From Gonium pectorale (Eukaryota > Chlorophyta > Chlorophyceae > Chlamydomonadales > Volvocaceae), in the NCBI GenBank assembly GCA_001584585.1, contig LSYV01000109.1, positions 152,862 through 191,614 on the forward strand: 38,753 bases of DNA. Direction: 5' to 3'. Each line of letters begins with the position of its first letter. The first letter of the stretch is position 1. A model generated the notes under the pieces. It worked only from the letters and a program-made list of their open reading frames with translations, was not told the DNA's origin and did not search any database. Position numbers and translations under genes: made by a program. This document shows positions 12,525-23,820 of this stretch, one piece after another.

Positions 12525-15500
12525 TCAGCCCCAGCGCACGATGGCGCCGGCCCACGTGAGGCCCGCCCCGAAGCCCGCCATCGCGATCTGCGGCACGGTA
12601 CGCGGTTTTGAAGGAGAAAATGAAATGAATCGTTAGGGGGGGAGTGGGGGAGGAGGCCACGGGTGTTGCCAGGGGAGCGGACAGCGCAGCGATACGTGAC
12701 GTGGTGGCCAACTGAGACAACTCTCGCAGCGCCAGCAGCAAGAAACAACCATATGGGTGATTCTCCTGTCATAGACCCCGGAACCCACCCCAAACGCCTT
12801 CCCCGCCGCCACGCCCCTTGCGCCCCGTTGCATGTCCAAGTCGTCCGGCCCTTCCTGCGTCGCCCTGGAAGCCATCTCACCCCACCACCACTCCCAGCGG
12901 AACCCTCCGCCCGCCAGAGGAGACCCCCGCCCTGGCCCCGTCCTCCCCGTCCGTGCGGCCACCCACCTTGTCCCCCCGCTGTATGCGGCCTCCCCGCACC
13001 GCCTCGTCCAGCGCCAGCGGGATGGAGGCCGCCGAGGTGTTGCCGTAGTTGGCCAGATTGGACACCACGCGCTCGGAGGGCAGGCCCAGGCGCTACAGGG
13101 TAGGGCAGGGCAGGGCAGGGCAGGGCAGGGCGGAGAGCAAGGGCAAAGGGGGCCGGTCGTTGGGAGGCGTCTCGGCAGGGGGCCCGGCTGCGGCGATGGC
13201 AACCTCCGAGACGGGTCCCACCGGGCCATTCACCCACCGAGCGGTCCACGCGGCTGCGAACCGCCCAAGCTGTCTGCCTGGCCCTGGCCGGCGTGCACCG
13301 CGGGACAAGCCCCGCGAGTCCCGCACGAGTTTTCCGCCGGCGGGGCCCGCGCCGCGGGGCAGCACGACCCACATGCCTGTTCCATTCGCTGCGCTGCCAG
13401 ACGTCAAACCCGATCGGCTCATCCCCACCATGCGGGGCCGTACGCGAAGGCTTTCAGGACGCTCGCTCCATCGCACGCGCCTTCCCGGTCCCTCAGCATC
13501 TACACCCCCACATGTTCATTGGCTTTCCTTGCGTGGCACGCCTGCCAGGACCACCACACCAGGAGATGCGCGGCATGCCCTCCTCCCCTTCCCCGCCCTA
13601 TCAACCCCCACCTGCGCCGCCGCATCCAGGATGCGCTGGTTGGCCTGGTGCATCACCAGCCAGTCCACCGACTCCTTGGACAGGTTGGCCTTGGCGAGCG
13701 CCCCGTCAATCACCTGCCGACAGGGGCGGCTCTGCCAGTCACAAGCGCCCCAGGGTGCCTGCAATGAGCTGGTGGAGGCGGCAGCTGCGGCCGGCCCCGT
13801 TCCCCATCTTGCACTGACGCCCGTGGCGCCCCCCGCCCCCAACGACCCCCCTTCGCCGATGCTCTACCGTTTCACGCAGATGCCCATTTACCATGGGAAG
13901 AAGCAGGGCCTAATTTCTCCCGTCATGTCTTATCGCCCTCCCCTCCCCTTCCTTCCTCACGTGCACGCCATGTGCTGTGGTCGCCAGGTGCCGTAAGCGC
14001 TCATCGCTCCACCCCGGCGGCCCCGGCCCCACCCACCGCCGGCACGGTCCGCACTGCGAACTTGAACACGTCTTGCCCCGCCATGTGGATGTTGGAGTAG
14101 GAGGCGTGCGAGGAGGGGGATTCGCCCTCCGACAGGGGCTTTTGGCTCGTGCCTGCGCGGAGCCCCACGAGGCAAGCGGTGGGGTGTCAGGGAGAGCAAA
14201 GGTCAGCGTTGACGGAGTGGCGCGTGCGGACTGACGCAGTCCCACAACTCACAAGAGCCCACGCTCGTGCCAGGCTTCGGCCCGATGATGCACCTCCCAC
14301 GATGAGAGGCTCTCCTGGCACCGCAAGGCAACCCCCCGCCCCCGCTGTCACGTGGCACTAACCCGGCGCTCAGTCTGAACCCTACAGATGGGCGCGCCTC
14401 GTATTTAGTCTGCATTCGCAAGGCCAGCCGCTCAGGCGCAAGGGAGGCACATCCGCATGGCGCCCGCCCGCCCGCCCACTCACCCGAGAACTGCGCGTGC
14501 AGGTGCTTGTTGCCCGCCCCGTCGCTGCCCATCTCCATGCCCAGGATGGCGGCCTGCGCCCCCGGCTCGTGGTTGGCGGTGAGCACCACCGCACCGCAGC
14601 CGTCGCCGAACAGGATGCACGTCCCTGTGTGTGAGGGGGGTGGGCGGCAGGGAGGGGGAGGAAGGGGTGGGCGGTCATGCACGGGCGTCCCAGCAGGCAG
14701 GCAGCCCGCAGAGGGTGCCTGGAGGGAACTCCGGCGCATGGACGGCGGAGACGGGGCAGCCTGGACCCCAGAGTGGCGGTGCGGCAGCAGCGGGACGCAC
14801 CGGGCGCGGCTCGCTGCCATCACGGCGGGTGCGGTCGCAGGGCAGCACCCCCGCCCCACCCACACCCGGGCGGCAAGGCAGCAGGGCTGCAGACGTCCGG
14901 TCCCTGGCGGCAGCGAGAACGCCTCCCGCCCCCCGAACGCCCGCGCTGTCGAGCTGCAGCTTAGCGCTGAGCCGCCAGCGTTGTCCCGCACCGTAATTGC
15001 CGGAGCCACCCGCTGTCGTTGCCGCCAGCAGTCGTACCGTGAATGCCCCCTCCGCCCATACCTTCCTTTCGCTTGGTCGACCCCTGGGTCGCCGCATTCG
15101 GGTGGGCCCCGCTGCTGCCCGCGGGGTCCACTGGCGCCCGCGCGTACAGTGACCCTCGATCCCCAGGCGCCAAGGCCCACCCCACTCGCGATGGCGGGCT
15201 GAAGCTGAGGGCATCACTGAACCGCACGTCCTGTTACTGCGTCCCCACACCCAGCCCCGCTCGCTTCCAATATGCCCCAGCATCCGCGGCTCGAGCCCGT
15301 GGCCGCGGTGAGCCCCGCCCGCCTGCCTGCCATGCCCATCACCCCGCCGCCGTTGCGACCCTCTCTCGCTAGCCAGACTGCCCTCACCCCGCCTCACCCC
15401 GCCTCACCCCGGTCCCTCCAGTCCACGAAGCGCGAGAGCGCGTCCCCTCCCAGCACCAGCACGTTGCGGAAGGTGCCCGTGCGGATGTACTGCGCAGCGG

Positions 15501-16322
15501 TCACCAGCGCCACCACGAAGCCGCTGCAGGCGGCGGTCAGGTCAAAGGCCACGGCGCGGTTGGCGCCAATGGCGGCCTGGACCTGCCGGGCAAAACATCG
15601 GAGGGCAGGGTGTAGGGCGGGGCGGGGCAGGGAGGGGAAGGGGGGTGGGAGGATGAGGGTTGGGTCGGCGGGCTGGCCTGGTTGATAGACGAGCGGACAA
15701 GTGACGTCCCATCATCCCCTGCGCACGTTCGGGTGACAGGGGCAGTGGCCGGGGTCCAACCGCAGGCTGGGGATGCCGCAGGATGCGCTTGGGTGCGCTT
15801 AAAAATTTCTGTCTCTAGGGTATGCCCGATCGACTGATGATTAAGCAACATATCACACATATACTAGATGATAGCGCATGGCCTTGCGCAAGCGCACAGC
15901 TTGCGGGTCGTCCGTTGTAAGCGTTACAGCCGCCCCACCTGGCATGCGCTGCCGAACGCGTCGTCGGGTGACGACGTAGCGAAAAGCACGAGGTCGATAT
16001 CCCCAGCGGCAATGCCCGCCATCTCCAGAGCGCGCTGGGCAGACAGCGTGGCATGCTGAGCCAGCGTCTCGCCTTTCCCAAGTACATGGCGCTTCTTTAT
16101 GCCTGTGCGCGTGACGATCCACTCGTCGCTAGTGTCCACGAGCTTCGCCAGATCATGATTTGTCAGGTAGGTCTCAGGCACGGAGCTGCCAACGCCGACG
16201 AGCACCTCCGCCGCGTTGCAGGTTACTTTACGCGGGGACCGATGCGCTCGCACCCGTGACGGGGGCGCTGATCGGGATTTGAAGCAACAATTAGCGGCCT
16301 GCCGGTGGCTGGTGTGAAGCAT
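12525..16322 (-). CDS. KAS3: 3-oxoacyl-[acyl-carrier-protein] synthase III (KAS III), plastid-targeted
   Basis: Condenses acetyl-CoA with malonyl-ACP, the first elongation step of plastid type II fatty-acid synthesis. Seven exons, right to left: 16322-15939, 15582-15408, 14624-14480, 14145-14037, 13713-13612, 13092-12967 and 12587-12525 (stop TGA). They total 1104 nt, 367 aa. The first 40 or so residues are Ser/Arg/Ala-rich with few acids and end near RKVTCNA, as expected for a chloroplast transit peptide. The fold then opens with [14 protein letters not shown]. The catalytic triad is present: Cys147 in TAACSGF, His293 in MHQANQRI, Asn323 in YGNTSAAS. Cys-His spacing is close to, and His-Asn equal to, those of E. 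coli FabH. The C terminus [16 protein letters not shown] is intact. Exon 3 is best ended at the second of two adjacent donors, keeping [16 protein letters not shown] in frame. Intron 5 holds a GGGCA array. The gene is divergent from ODA16. Confidence 0.95.
13103..13132. repeat. GGGCA microsatellite
   Basis: About six head-to-tail GGGCA units in KAS III intron 5, directly beside the exon 6 acceptor. On the transcribed strand this is a pyrimidine-rich TGCCC array in the position of the polypyrimidine tract. Confidence 0.9.
15382..15411 (-). repeat. Tandem 10-bp repeat carrying three 5' splice sites
   Basis: CCTCACCCCG is present three times in a row. On the gene strand each copy reads CGGGGTGAGG and so provides a G|GTGAGG donor. 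The first donor met on the gene strand (exon end 15408) keeps the frame. The next two would add 10 or 20 bases and shift it. Confidence 0.85.
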
Positions 16323-16753
16323 TTTGGGTCGGGGTGGACACGGTGGACGGGATGGTCAATTCAGCACATTGCGCGCAGGGAAATCCGTTTCATGCAGCAA
16401 TGCTCAGTTGCTTCCTGAGCATCAATGGCCCAGCGGAGGGTTGCATGGGGGCGTTTTTCGGATCGCACGACGCTGCCAGCACTGGAGCAAGCCTTGTCAA
16501 TTACATACAACGTGCATAGGCCTATATTCTCTATCCTTCACTATACATCCTTTTGGGACCTCTCGGCCCTTCCATCCCGGCTTGCCCGGGTGCGATAGCG
16601 CGGGTCTGGCCTCACAACTGAAACATTCTTGGGCCAGACCCTTTACTAAACGCAACAGAAACAGCCGCCCATAAAAAGGCGGTGCAGACCCCTGCCAGAG
16701 CCTTCTTCCGGGCCCATACCAGCATATCTAGCATCAGCGATATCCGCTAAGAA
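16323..16753. promoter_or_regulatory. Bidirectional promoter region between KAS III and ODA16
   Basis: 431 bases separate the two start codons, which face away from each other. Towards ODA16 there is CATAAAAAGG at 16670-16679, about 75 bases before the ATG, a plausible TATA-like box. I see no TATA-like box in the KAS III direction and no clear tub-box. Confidence 0.5.
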
Positions 16754-19700
16754 ATGGCGGCAAAGCTGAAGAAGTTCTTGCTTCGGTACTATCCACCGGG
16801 AATCATCTTACAGTATGAGAGGGACGGCGTCATGAAGCAGAAGCCGATTGACCTGCTGGATCTCACCCCGGACGTGGATGTCGAGGTGCGGCGCTTGGGC
16901 GCAGGAGGCGCGGCTTGTGTCGAAGCGAACATGCCGGTCAGCGGCGTCCGCGAGGGGTTCCTGCAAGGTCGCCGCGACGGATCTTACCCAGGCTTCAGCC
17001 GAAGCATTGCGGCCTGGGTTGATCGGGCTTTTCGCCTGAGCTACGGCTACTCCCGCGCAGGTGTTGCTCTCTCAAATTATCCGCCAGGAGCCGCTTATCA
17101 GCGAGAACAGGCGGCCAGCCCTTCGTCAGCTCATACACCGCTTGATCGATAAGATGTTGGAGCAGCAGCACCACAGCTTCACGTTGTTTAAGGTGCTGGG
17201 GGCGAGGGGCGGGGAGGGGGGAGGGGGAAGGGGGGGAACAGAGCGTGTACTGCGCAAAGGCGCGTCTGCAGGCGGCCCAACTTCCTACCGGCCCCAAACA
17301 GCTGAGCGTTGTTCAGCATGGTGGACATGAAGGGCAGGGAATGGTTGGATTCATTACCACGGTTGGTGTCCTTCATAGCCGTTGTTACACCAGTGAGGAC
17401 GACGTACTCCAGCATCCTCGGTGTACGAGGACCTGCGCCGGGGTCGCTCAGACAGGGCCCCCCTCCCTCGCCTGGTCCTGTCGGATGGAAGGTGGGGCTG
17501 ATGCGAGAAGCACTACGACCAGGCAGCGAGGCGCCTCTGCTGTAGTACATCATCAGAGTATGCCCTCTGCGGGCATGCAGCACGAAAGGGATGGAGCCAG
17601 TGGATGCTAGCAAGCCAGGGGCCGGGCTCCCCTGCGTGCAGCGCCCAGCAGGCCGGGTCCCTGCACGCTGCGGCTGCCGTTTCGGAGGGCAGCTCGTTAC
17701 CGCTGACTCGCCCCGGTGAAGCCGCCGGCCCGCTCCCGCCTTGACCCACTGTACCCTCGTGCTTTCCTGCTGCCGCGAGAGTGACCCCTACCTGCTCAAC
17801 CTCGACCTCCGCCTTGCTGCCCCTCTCTCCGCCCGCACAGGTCCTTCGCGCGCACATCTTGCCGCTCACAAACTGCGCCTTCAACAAGAGCGGAGACCGG
17901 TTCATCACCGGGTCGTACGACCGCACATGCAAGGTGCCCCCGGGGCGTTGGATCGGGACACGGGAGGGCCGGCGGAGGACATTTGCACTACAGGCACTGC
18001 AGGGTGGTGTGGAAGGCGGGCCGAAGGACGGATACCATCAGCTATGGAGCGCACCCGACTGCCGGGGTCAGCGCGTTGCCGCACGCGTGCAATCGAACGC
18101 TGCGGAGGCAGCGCCACGGGCCCGGACACGCTGACTTGGCCCCTTCCCCTCGAAGCCGCCGTGGCGAGGTGGTCTAGGGGGCCAAGGCCGCAAGGGGACG
18201 CGAGGGCGTGGCGGTGCTGAGCCCAGTGCAGTGCCCACCTACCACCCGTATCCCAATAATCCTCAGCGGTAGCGGCAGGCTGGGTCGAAGCAGTGGGGTG
18301 GCTCGTGCATCCGGAGTATGTCTGCCGGGACGGCGGACGGAGGCGGGCGGAACGGGGCGGGGCCAGGGGCAGGGCGGGACAGGAAAGGGCGCGGCCGGGC
18401 CGGACTGGCCGAGGCGCACATCAGATCTGGGCGACACTGAAGCGACGGAGAGTCGACGGCGGTGGCGACAGGGCCCACGGCGGTGGCTGGCGTGCCAGGC
18501 CCGTGGCCACGGTGTGCATGGAGCGTCTGGCCAGCCCTCCTCTCGGCGCTCTGTCCCTCGGTAGCCGCCTAGTGTGTCTTCGCGTGCGGATGCATCCCGC
18601 CGCAGCCTCGGGCCGAGTATCCCCTCCCCACCTCCCCACTCCGCAGGTGTGGAACACGTTCACGGGCGAGGAGATCTTTACGCTGGAGGGGCACAAGAAT
18701 GTGGTACGTGGGGCGGGGCAGGAGCTTCCCCGGCTGTGAACGTTTACCAGTCATGGACCGCGTACGGATGAACTGCGCACGGGAGGAGCACGCGACACGA
18801 GGACGAGGGAGGGGGTCCAGAGGGTCTGGACGTGCGGGGAGAGCGGTTGGGTGTCAGGTGGGGAGACCTTTCAAGTGGGTATACGGCTGTAGGGTGCCCC
18901 TTTTGGTGCTGGGAAAAGCCGCCCCCCCCCGCAGGTGTGTGCCCTACGCGGGAGGGGCGCCCCCCTTGATGTCGGGCCTGCCCCGACGTCGTCGGCTTGC
19001 ACCCCAAGCCGTTGCTCACCCTCGTTCTTCCGCCGCCCCCGCGCGCCGCTCCGGCCCCCGTACCGCCGTACGCGCATCGCTGCAGGTTTACGCCATCGCG
19101 TTCAACAATCCGTACGGCGACAAGATCGTGACTGGCTCGTTCGATAAGACGTGCAAGCTGTGGGATGCGTATACAGGGCAGCTATACTACACGCTCAAGG
19201 GTACGAAAGGGGACGCAGGGAGGGCTGTGCATGGTCGCGGGTCAAGGCCAGGGCCCTCACCGCGGCCCCGGCCTGGCCCCGCCTGTCGCCGTGTGTGTGT
19301 TGAAAAGGAACAACGCACGTGTGTGTGTGTGTGTGTTACGTCATGCGAATGCGCGTGCTTGTAGACAGGCTGCAAACAGACTAGGCGAGGTAGGCGAGCG
19401 AGGCGAGGTGTGTGTGTGTGTGTGCGTGCGTACGTACGTGGGAACAGCGCACGCCGCTTGGCGCCCCGCAGCAGTCGCGAGCGGGCGGGCACGGCCGCCC
19501 CCCCGCTCTATCGTCATTGTGTTGGGTCACGCAGACCCTGTGCGAATTCCTTGATCGGAACTCTTTCGCCAGCCAATCGTGCCTGGCCCCATCCCGTCCC
19601 TCCAGTTTGTGCGGCTACCTTCCCCGCATCAACCACTGCATGTGCGTCCCTACGCCCGCAGGCCACCAGACGGAGATCGTATGCCTCTCGTTCAACCCGC

Positions 19701-22700
19701 AGGTGCGGTACTGCGGGGGGGGGGGCGGATGCGCTGAGCTCGGGCCTGCGTGGGGGAGGAAGCGTTGCCCACTAAAGGAGAGCCGCACAGCGCATAGCGC
19801 ATGAAGGCCACGAGGGGCAAGTGCGGCGCTGAGCGTGCGATGTCAATTATAGGAATACATGTCCCAGCGGTCCTTGTGGACACCTGGGAGCACGTCGATT
19901 GTGTTGAGAGCGGCTGCGCTCATGCCCTGAACTGCCGCACTTGCTGCCGCTGCTGGGTCCCCGTCTGAAGCCCCACCCGCCTCCCTCGCGGCTCATTTGG
20001 CCCCTTTGCGCGGTTGTCTTTTACGCCAGTCTACCATCATCGCCACGGGCTCCATGGACAACACTGCAAAGCTGTGGGACGTGGAGACGGGGCAGGAACG
20101 GGCCACGCTAGCGGGGCACAGGTAGGAGGGGCGGGCAGGCGCGGGACAGGGCGAGGGCGGGGGAAAGGCGGTGAGGAGGCCGAAGGGGGAGGTGGAGGCG
20201 AATGAAGGCGAGGAGCGTTAAGCGCCGGGGGCGCTTCTGGGGCTTTTCCCCCGTCCCGCTTGCGAGAGCCCGCCCTCTCCTCCTGGTGTTAAGCCCCTGG
20301 GCATGCTACCCTGTCCTCCTGGGGTTGACCCGCTCGGTCCCCACCCACCCCTCCAGGGCGGAGATCGTGTCCCTGGGCTTCAACACGGGCGGTGACCTGA
20401 TCGTGACGGGCTCCTTCGACCACGACTCGCGGCTGTGGGACGTGCGCACCGGGCAGTGCGTGCACGTGCTCAGCGGGCACCGGGGGGAGGTCTCCAGCAC
20501 GCAGTTCAACTACGCGGGTGAGAGGAGGGGAGGCAGGGGAGGCGTGCGGGGCGGGGGCAGTGGAGGGCAGGCGGGCGCCCTGCGGGTGCGGGCGACGACG
20601 CACGCGCTGTATGGTTGGTGAACAGGGAGGAACGGGNNNNNNNNNNNNNNNNNNNNNNNNNNNNNNNNNNNNNNNNNNNNNNNNNNNNNNNNNNNNNNNN
20701 NNNNNNNNNNNNNNNNNNNNNNNNNNNNNNNNNNNNNNNNNNNNNNNNNNNNNNNNNNNNNNNNNNNNNNNNNNNNNNNNNNNNNNNNNNNNNNNNNNNN
20801 NNNNNNNNNNNNNNNNNNNNNNNNNNNNNNNNNNNNNNNNNNNNNNNNNNNNNNNNNNNNNNNNNNNNNNNNNNNNNNNNNNNNNNNNNNNNNNNNNNNN
20901 NNNNNNNNNNNNNNNNNNNNNNNNNNNNNNNNNNNNNNNNNNNNNNNNNNNNNNNNNNNNNNNNNNNNNNNNNNNNNNNNNNNNNNNNNNNNNNNNNNNN
21001 NNNNNNNNNNNNNNNNNNNNNNNNNNNNNNNNNNNNNNNNNNNNNNNNNNNNNNNNNNNNNNNNNNNNNNNNNNNNNNNNNNNNNNNNNNNNNNNNNNNN
21101 NNNNNNNNNNNNNNNNNNNNNNNNNNNNNNNNNNNNNNNNNNNNNNNNNNNNNNNNNNNNNNNNNNNNNNNNNNNNNNNNNNNNNNNNNNNNNNNNNNNN
21201 NNNNNNNNNNNNNNNNNNNNNNNNNNNNNNNNNNNNNNNNNNNNNNNNNNNNNNNNNNNNNNNNNNNNNNNNNNNNNNNNNNNNNNNNNNNNNNNNNNNN
21301 NNNNNNNNNNNNNNNNNNNNNNNNNNNNNNNNNNNNNNNNNNNNNNNNNNNNNNNNNNNNNNNNNNNNNNNNNNNNNNNNNNNNNNNNNNNNNNNNNNNN
21401 NNNNNNNNNNNNNNNNNNNNNNNNNNNNNNNNNNNNNNNNNNNNNNNNNNNNNNNNNNNNNNNNNNNNNNNNNNNNNNNNNTCCACACACACATACACAA
21501 CCCACAGGCAGCCTGGTGGTGAGCGGCTCCATCGACTGCACCAGCCGCCTGTGGGACGTGCGCAGCGGGAGGTGCCTCAGCGTAAAGCAGGTGCGGCGGC
21601 AGGGGGCAGGGAGCGTGACGTCGGGAGGCGTTCACGCTACGGGTCATTGCGGTGGGGGTGCTGAAGGGCGGGGCTCGGCAAAGGGCAGTGACGGTCTTGC
21701 TTGGTGACGCCGGCCCGCCCCTCTTTCGTAATGGCGGGTCATGTAAAAATGCATAGCGCGCTGCGGGATGGCGAGCGCTGAGCCGCTCCCCGCAGTCTCT
21801 CCCGCGCGTTGTGACGCCCTCCGTCCACCACCACCACTGAACACGGTCTGCACACGACCCCAGGGCCACACCGATGAGGTGCTGGACGTGTCGTTCGACT
21901 CGGCCGGGACGAAGTTCGTGTCGGCGTCCGCGGACGGGACGGCCAGGTAGGGGCAGAGTGGGGTGCGGGCAGCTCCAGCGCTGGGCACGTGTCCGGGTAT
22001 CAGTTGAACCGCCTTTACTCCTCTGGGGCTGACTCTGCGACCGCATCGTAGCCTCTCTCGAGTGCATCGCCCCTCTCGATCGTCTGTCGGCCTGGAACGC
22101 GTGCGGCCTGCGCCTTTTCCCCCTTGTCCAATTCGTGTGCCCGCGACGTGCCTTCTGGGTGCCGCGTCCCTTTCCCCCTCAGCCGCGCGACATCGCGGTA
22201 TCGCCAGCGCCTCGGGCCTGCGTGTTGCCCCCTATGGGCTGGAAGGCATGCAGCGAACCCTTACCTAGCTTAAAGGCTTATTGTACCGTCAAGCGGGCCC
22301 CCCTTACCCTCGGACTGTTTGCCCCCCTTACCCCGCTGCGTCTCTGCCGCTGCGCAGCAACCGCCCTCGCCTCCTGCCACTTGGCCCCCCCCGCTGCCGC
22401 GCCGCGTCTCCGCCCCCCCCCCAGGCTGTACCACACGCTGACGGGTGTGTGCCAGCATACGCTGGTGGGGCACGAGGGCGAGATCAGCAAGGTGGCATTC
22501 AACCCGCAGGTGAGGGAGGCGGGAAGTGGAGGGGGAGGGGGAGCGGGCGCAGGTGGGGTGCCGGGAAGTAGAGACTCACCGGTAAGGGATACATGAGGGG
22601 AGGGATTGTGAGAAGGCTGTCAAGGGCCGTGCTCGGGTAGATCGTGTGGGCTGTGGGGGCCGCATCGCTGACCCTATACCCACGCTGCTGCACCCCTTGC

Positions 22701-23820
22701 TCAGCGTCTGTAGACTCGGCCTCACGTTGCTCCCGCCGCGTCTGGCCCCTCGCCCCTCGCAGCAGCGCCGCACGCTCCGCAACGTGCAGCCCCGCCTCCC
22801 GCCCACCCATGCTCGAACACCCTCACCGACTATCATCGCCTTATCCGTCCCCGCGCCTGCCCCGTCTCTACCCGCCCGCCCGCCCACCCGCAGGGCACGC
22901 GGCTCATCACCGCCTCCTCAGACAAGTCCTGCAGGTGAGCGCACGACACCCCGGGGGGAGGTGGGCGCAAGAGAGTGTAGGCGCCGTAGGGGTTCGGGGA
23001 TGTCACAGGTGGCGATGGGTGGGGCGGAGCATGCTGCAGGTGCAGACGGCGAGCGCTCAGCACGGTAATGGTAGTAGTGATAGTTGTGGAGCACAGTTGA
23101 TTGAGAGGCCGACATGGTCCATCGCAGTGTTCCCCTGAGATGCTGTTGCTCCCTGTCCCTGCCCCTGCCGGACCCCGCTGGGCGCCCATGACGCCCCGCT
23201 CCCCTGTACCCCGCCCGCCCGCCAGGCTGTGGGACTGCGAGTCGGGCGACTGCCTGCAGGTGCTGGAGGGCCACACGGACGAGATCTTCAGCTGCGCCTT
23301 CAACTACGAGGGAGACTTCATTATCACGGGTGAGTGGGCTGGGGGGCTAGGCGTGACGGGGTTAGAAAAGGCCTACCAGGCTGCGGCTTGTCGCAGCAGA
23401 AGGTCGGGGCCAGAGCACGGCTGGGCTCGCCTTGGGTTCTGTCTAAGAGGCAGGTTGTGGCGTTAGTGCGGGTGTTCGGACATGACGTGGGCGGGAGCGT
23501 GGAAAGCGATTGCTGAACGCTTTCCCTCCCGCCCTCGACTTGTCTTTCCTGCTGCCCCCTTTTGGACTCCTTATCAAGAAAACTACAGAAAGTTACAGGT
23601 ACATGTCAAAGCCTGTGCGGTCATGATTAGATAGCGATTAGATAGCTTAGCCCACACCCGCCCCGCTCCTTCCTGCTCCTCCCTGCCCCCGCCCCCCGCC
23701 CTCGCAGGCTCCAAGGACAACACGTGCCGCATCTGGAAGGCGCTGACCGCCTCCTCGCAGCCCGGGGCCCCGGGGGCTGGCGGTGCGCGGCCCACCACCG
23801 CATTCTCCTACAACGACTGA
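16754..23820 (+). CDS. ODA16: Outer dynein arm assembly factor ODA16 / DAW1 (WD-repeat)
   Basis: Adaptor that loads preassembled outer-row dynein arms onto the IFT train for entry into the flagellum. Fourteen exons: 16754-16885, 17061-17192, 17841-17933, 18647-18703, 19086-19200, 19662-19702, 20030-20121, 20357-20517, 21508-21590, 21864-21946, 22425-22509, 22894-22934, 23226-23329 and 23708-23820 (stop TGA). They sum to 1332 nt, 443 aa, near the length I recall for Chlamydomonas ODA16. The N terminus ([30 protein letters not shown]) is the family's own non-WD domain. WD repeats follow with [69 protein letters not shown] and [10 protein letters not shown], which fits an eight-bladed propeller. 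Residue spacing is unbroken across the N gap, which lies wholly in intron 8. The last 20 residues (Ser/Pro/Gly/Ala-rich) are lineage-specific. Function is inferred from family identity, which is very clear. Confidence 0.95.
19291..19440. repeat. GT-rich microsatellites in ODA16 intron 5
   Basis: Three GT runs occur at about 19291-19300, 19319-19336 and 19408-19424. The last grades into GCGTGCGTACGTACGT. Ordinary intronic simple repeats. Confidence 0.85.
20637..21481. other. Assembly gap (845 N)
   Basis: A run of N inside ODA16 intron 8. The flanking exons end in phase 1 (...TAC GCG G) and resume in phase 1 (GC AGC CTG...). They give a continuous WD-repeat segment [14 protein letters not shown], so no exon appears lost. 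Confidence 0.95.

Noticed and set aside
20289..22067. Very long open frames on both strands crossing 20637-21481
   Set aside because: They exist only because the N run cannot contain stop codons. The real exons on either side belong to ODA16 on the plus strand.
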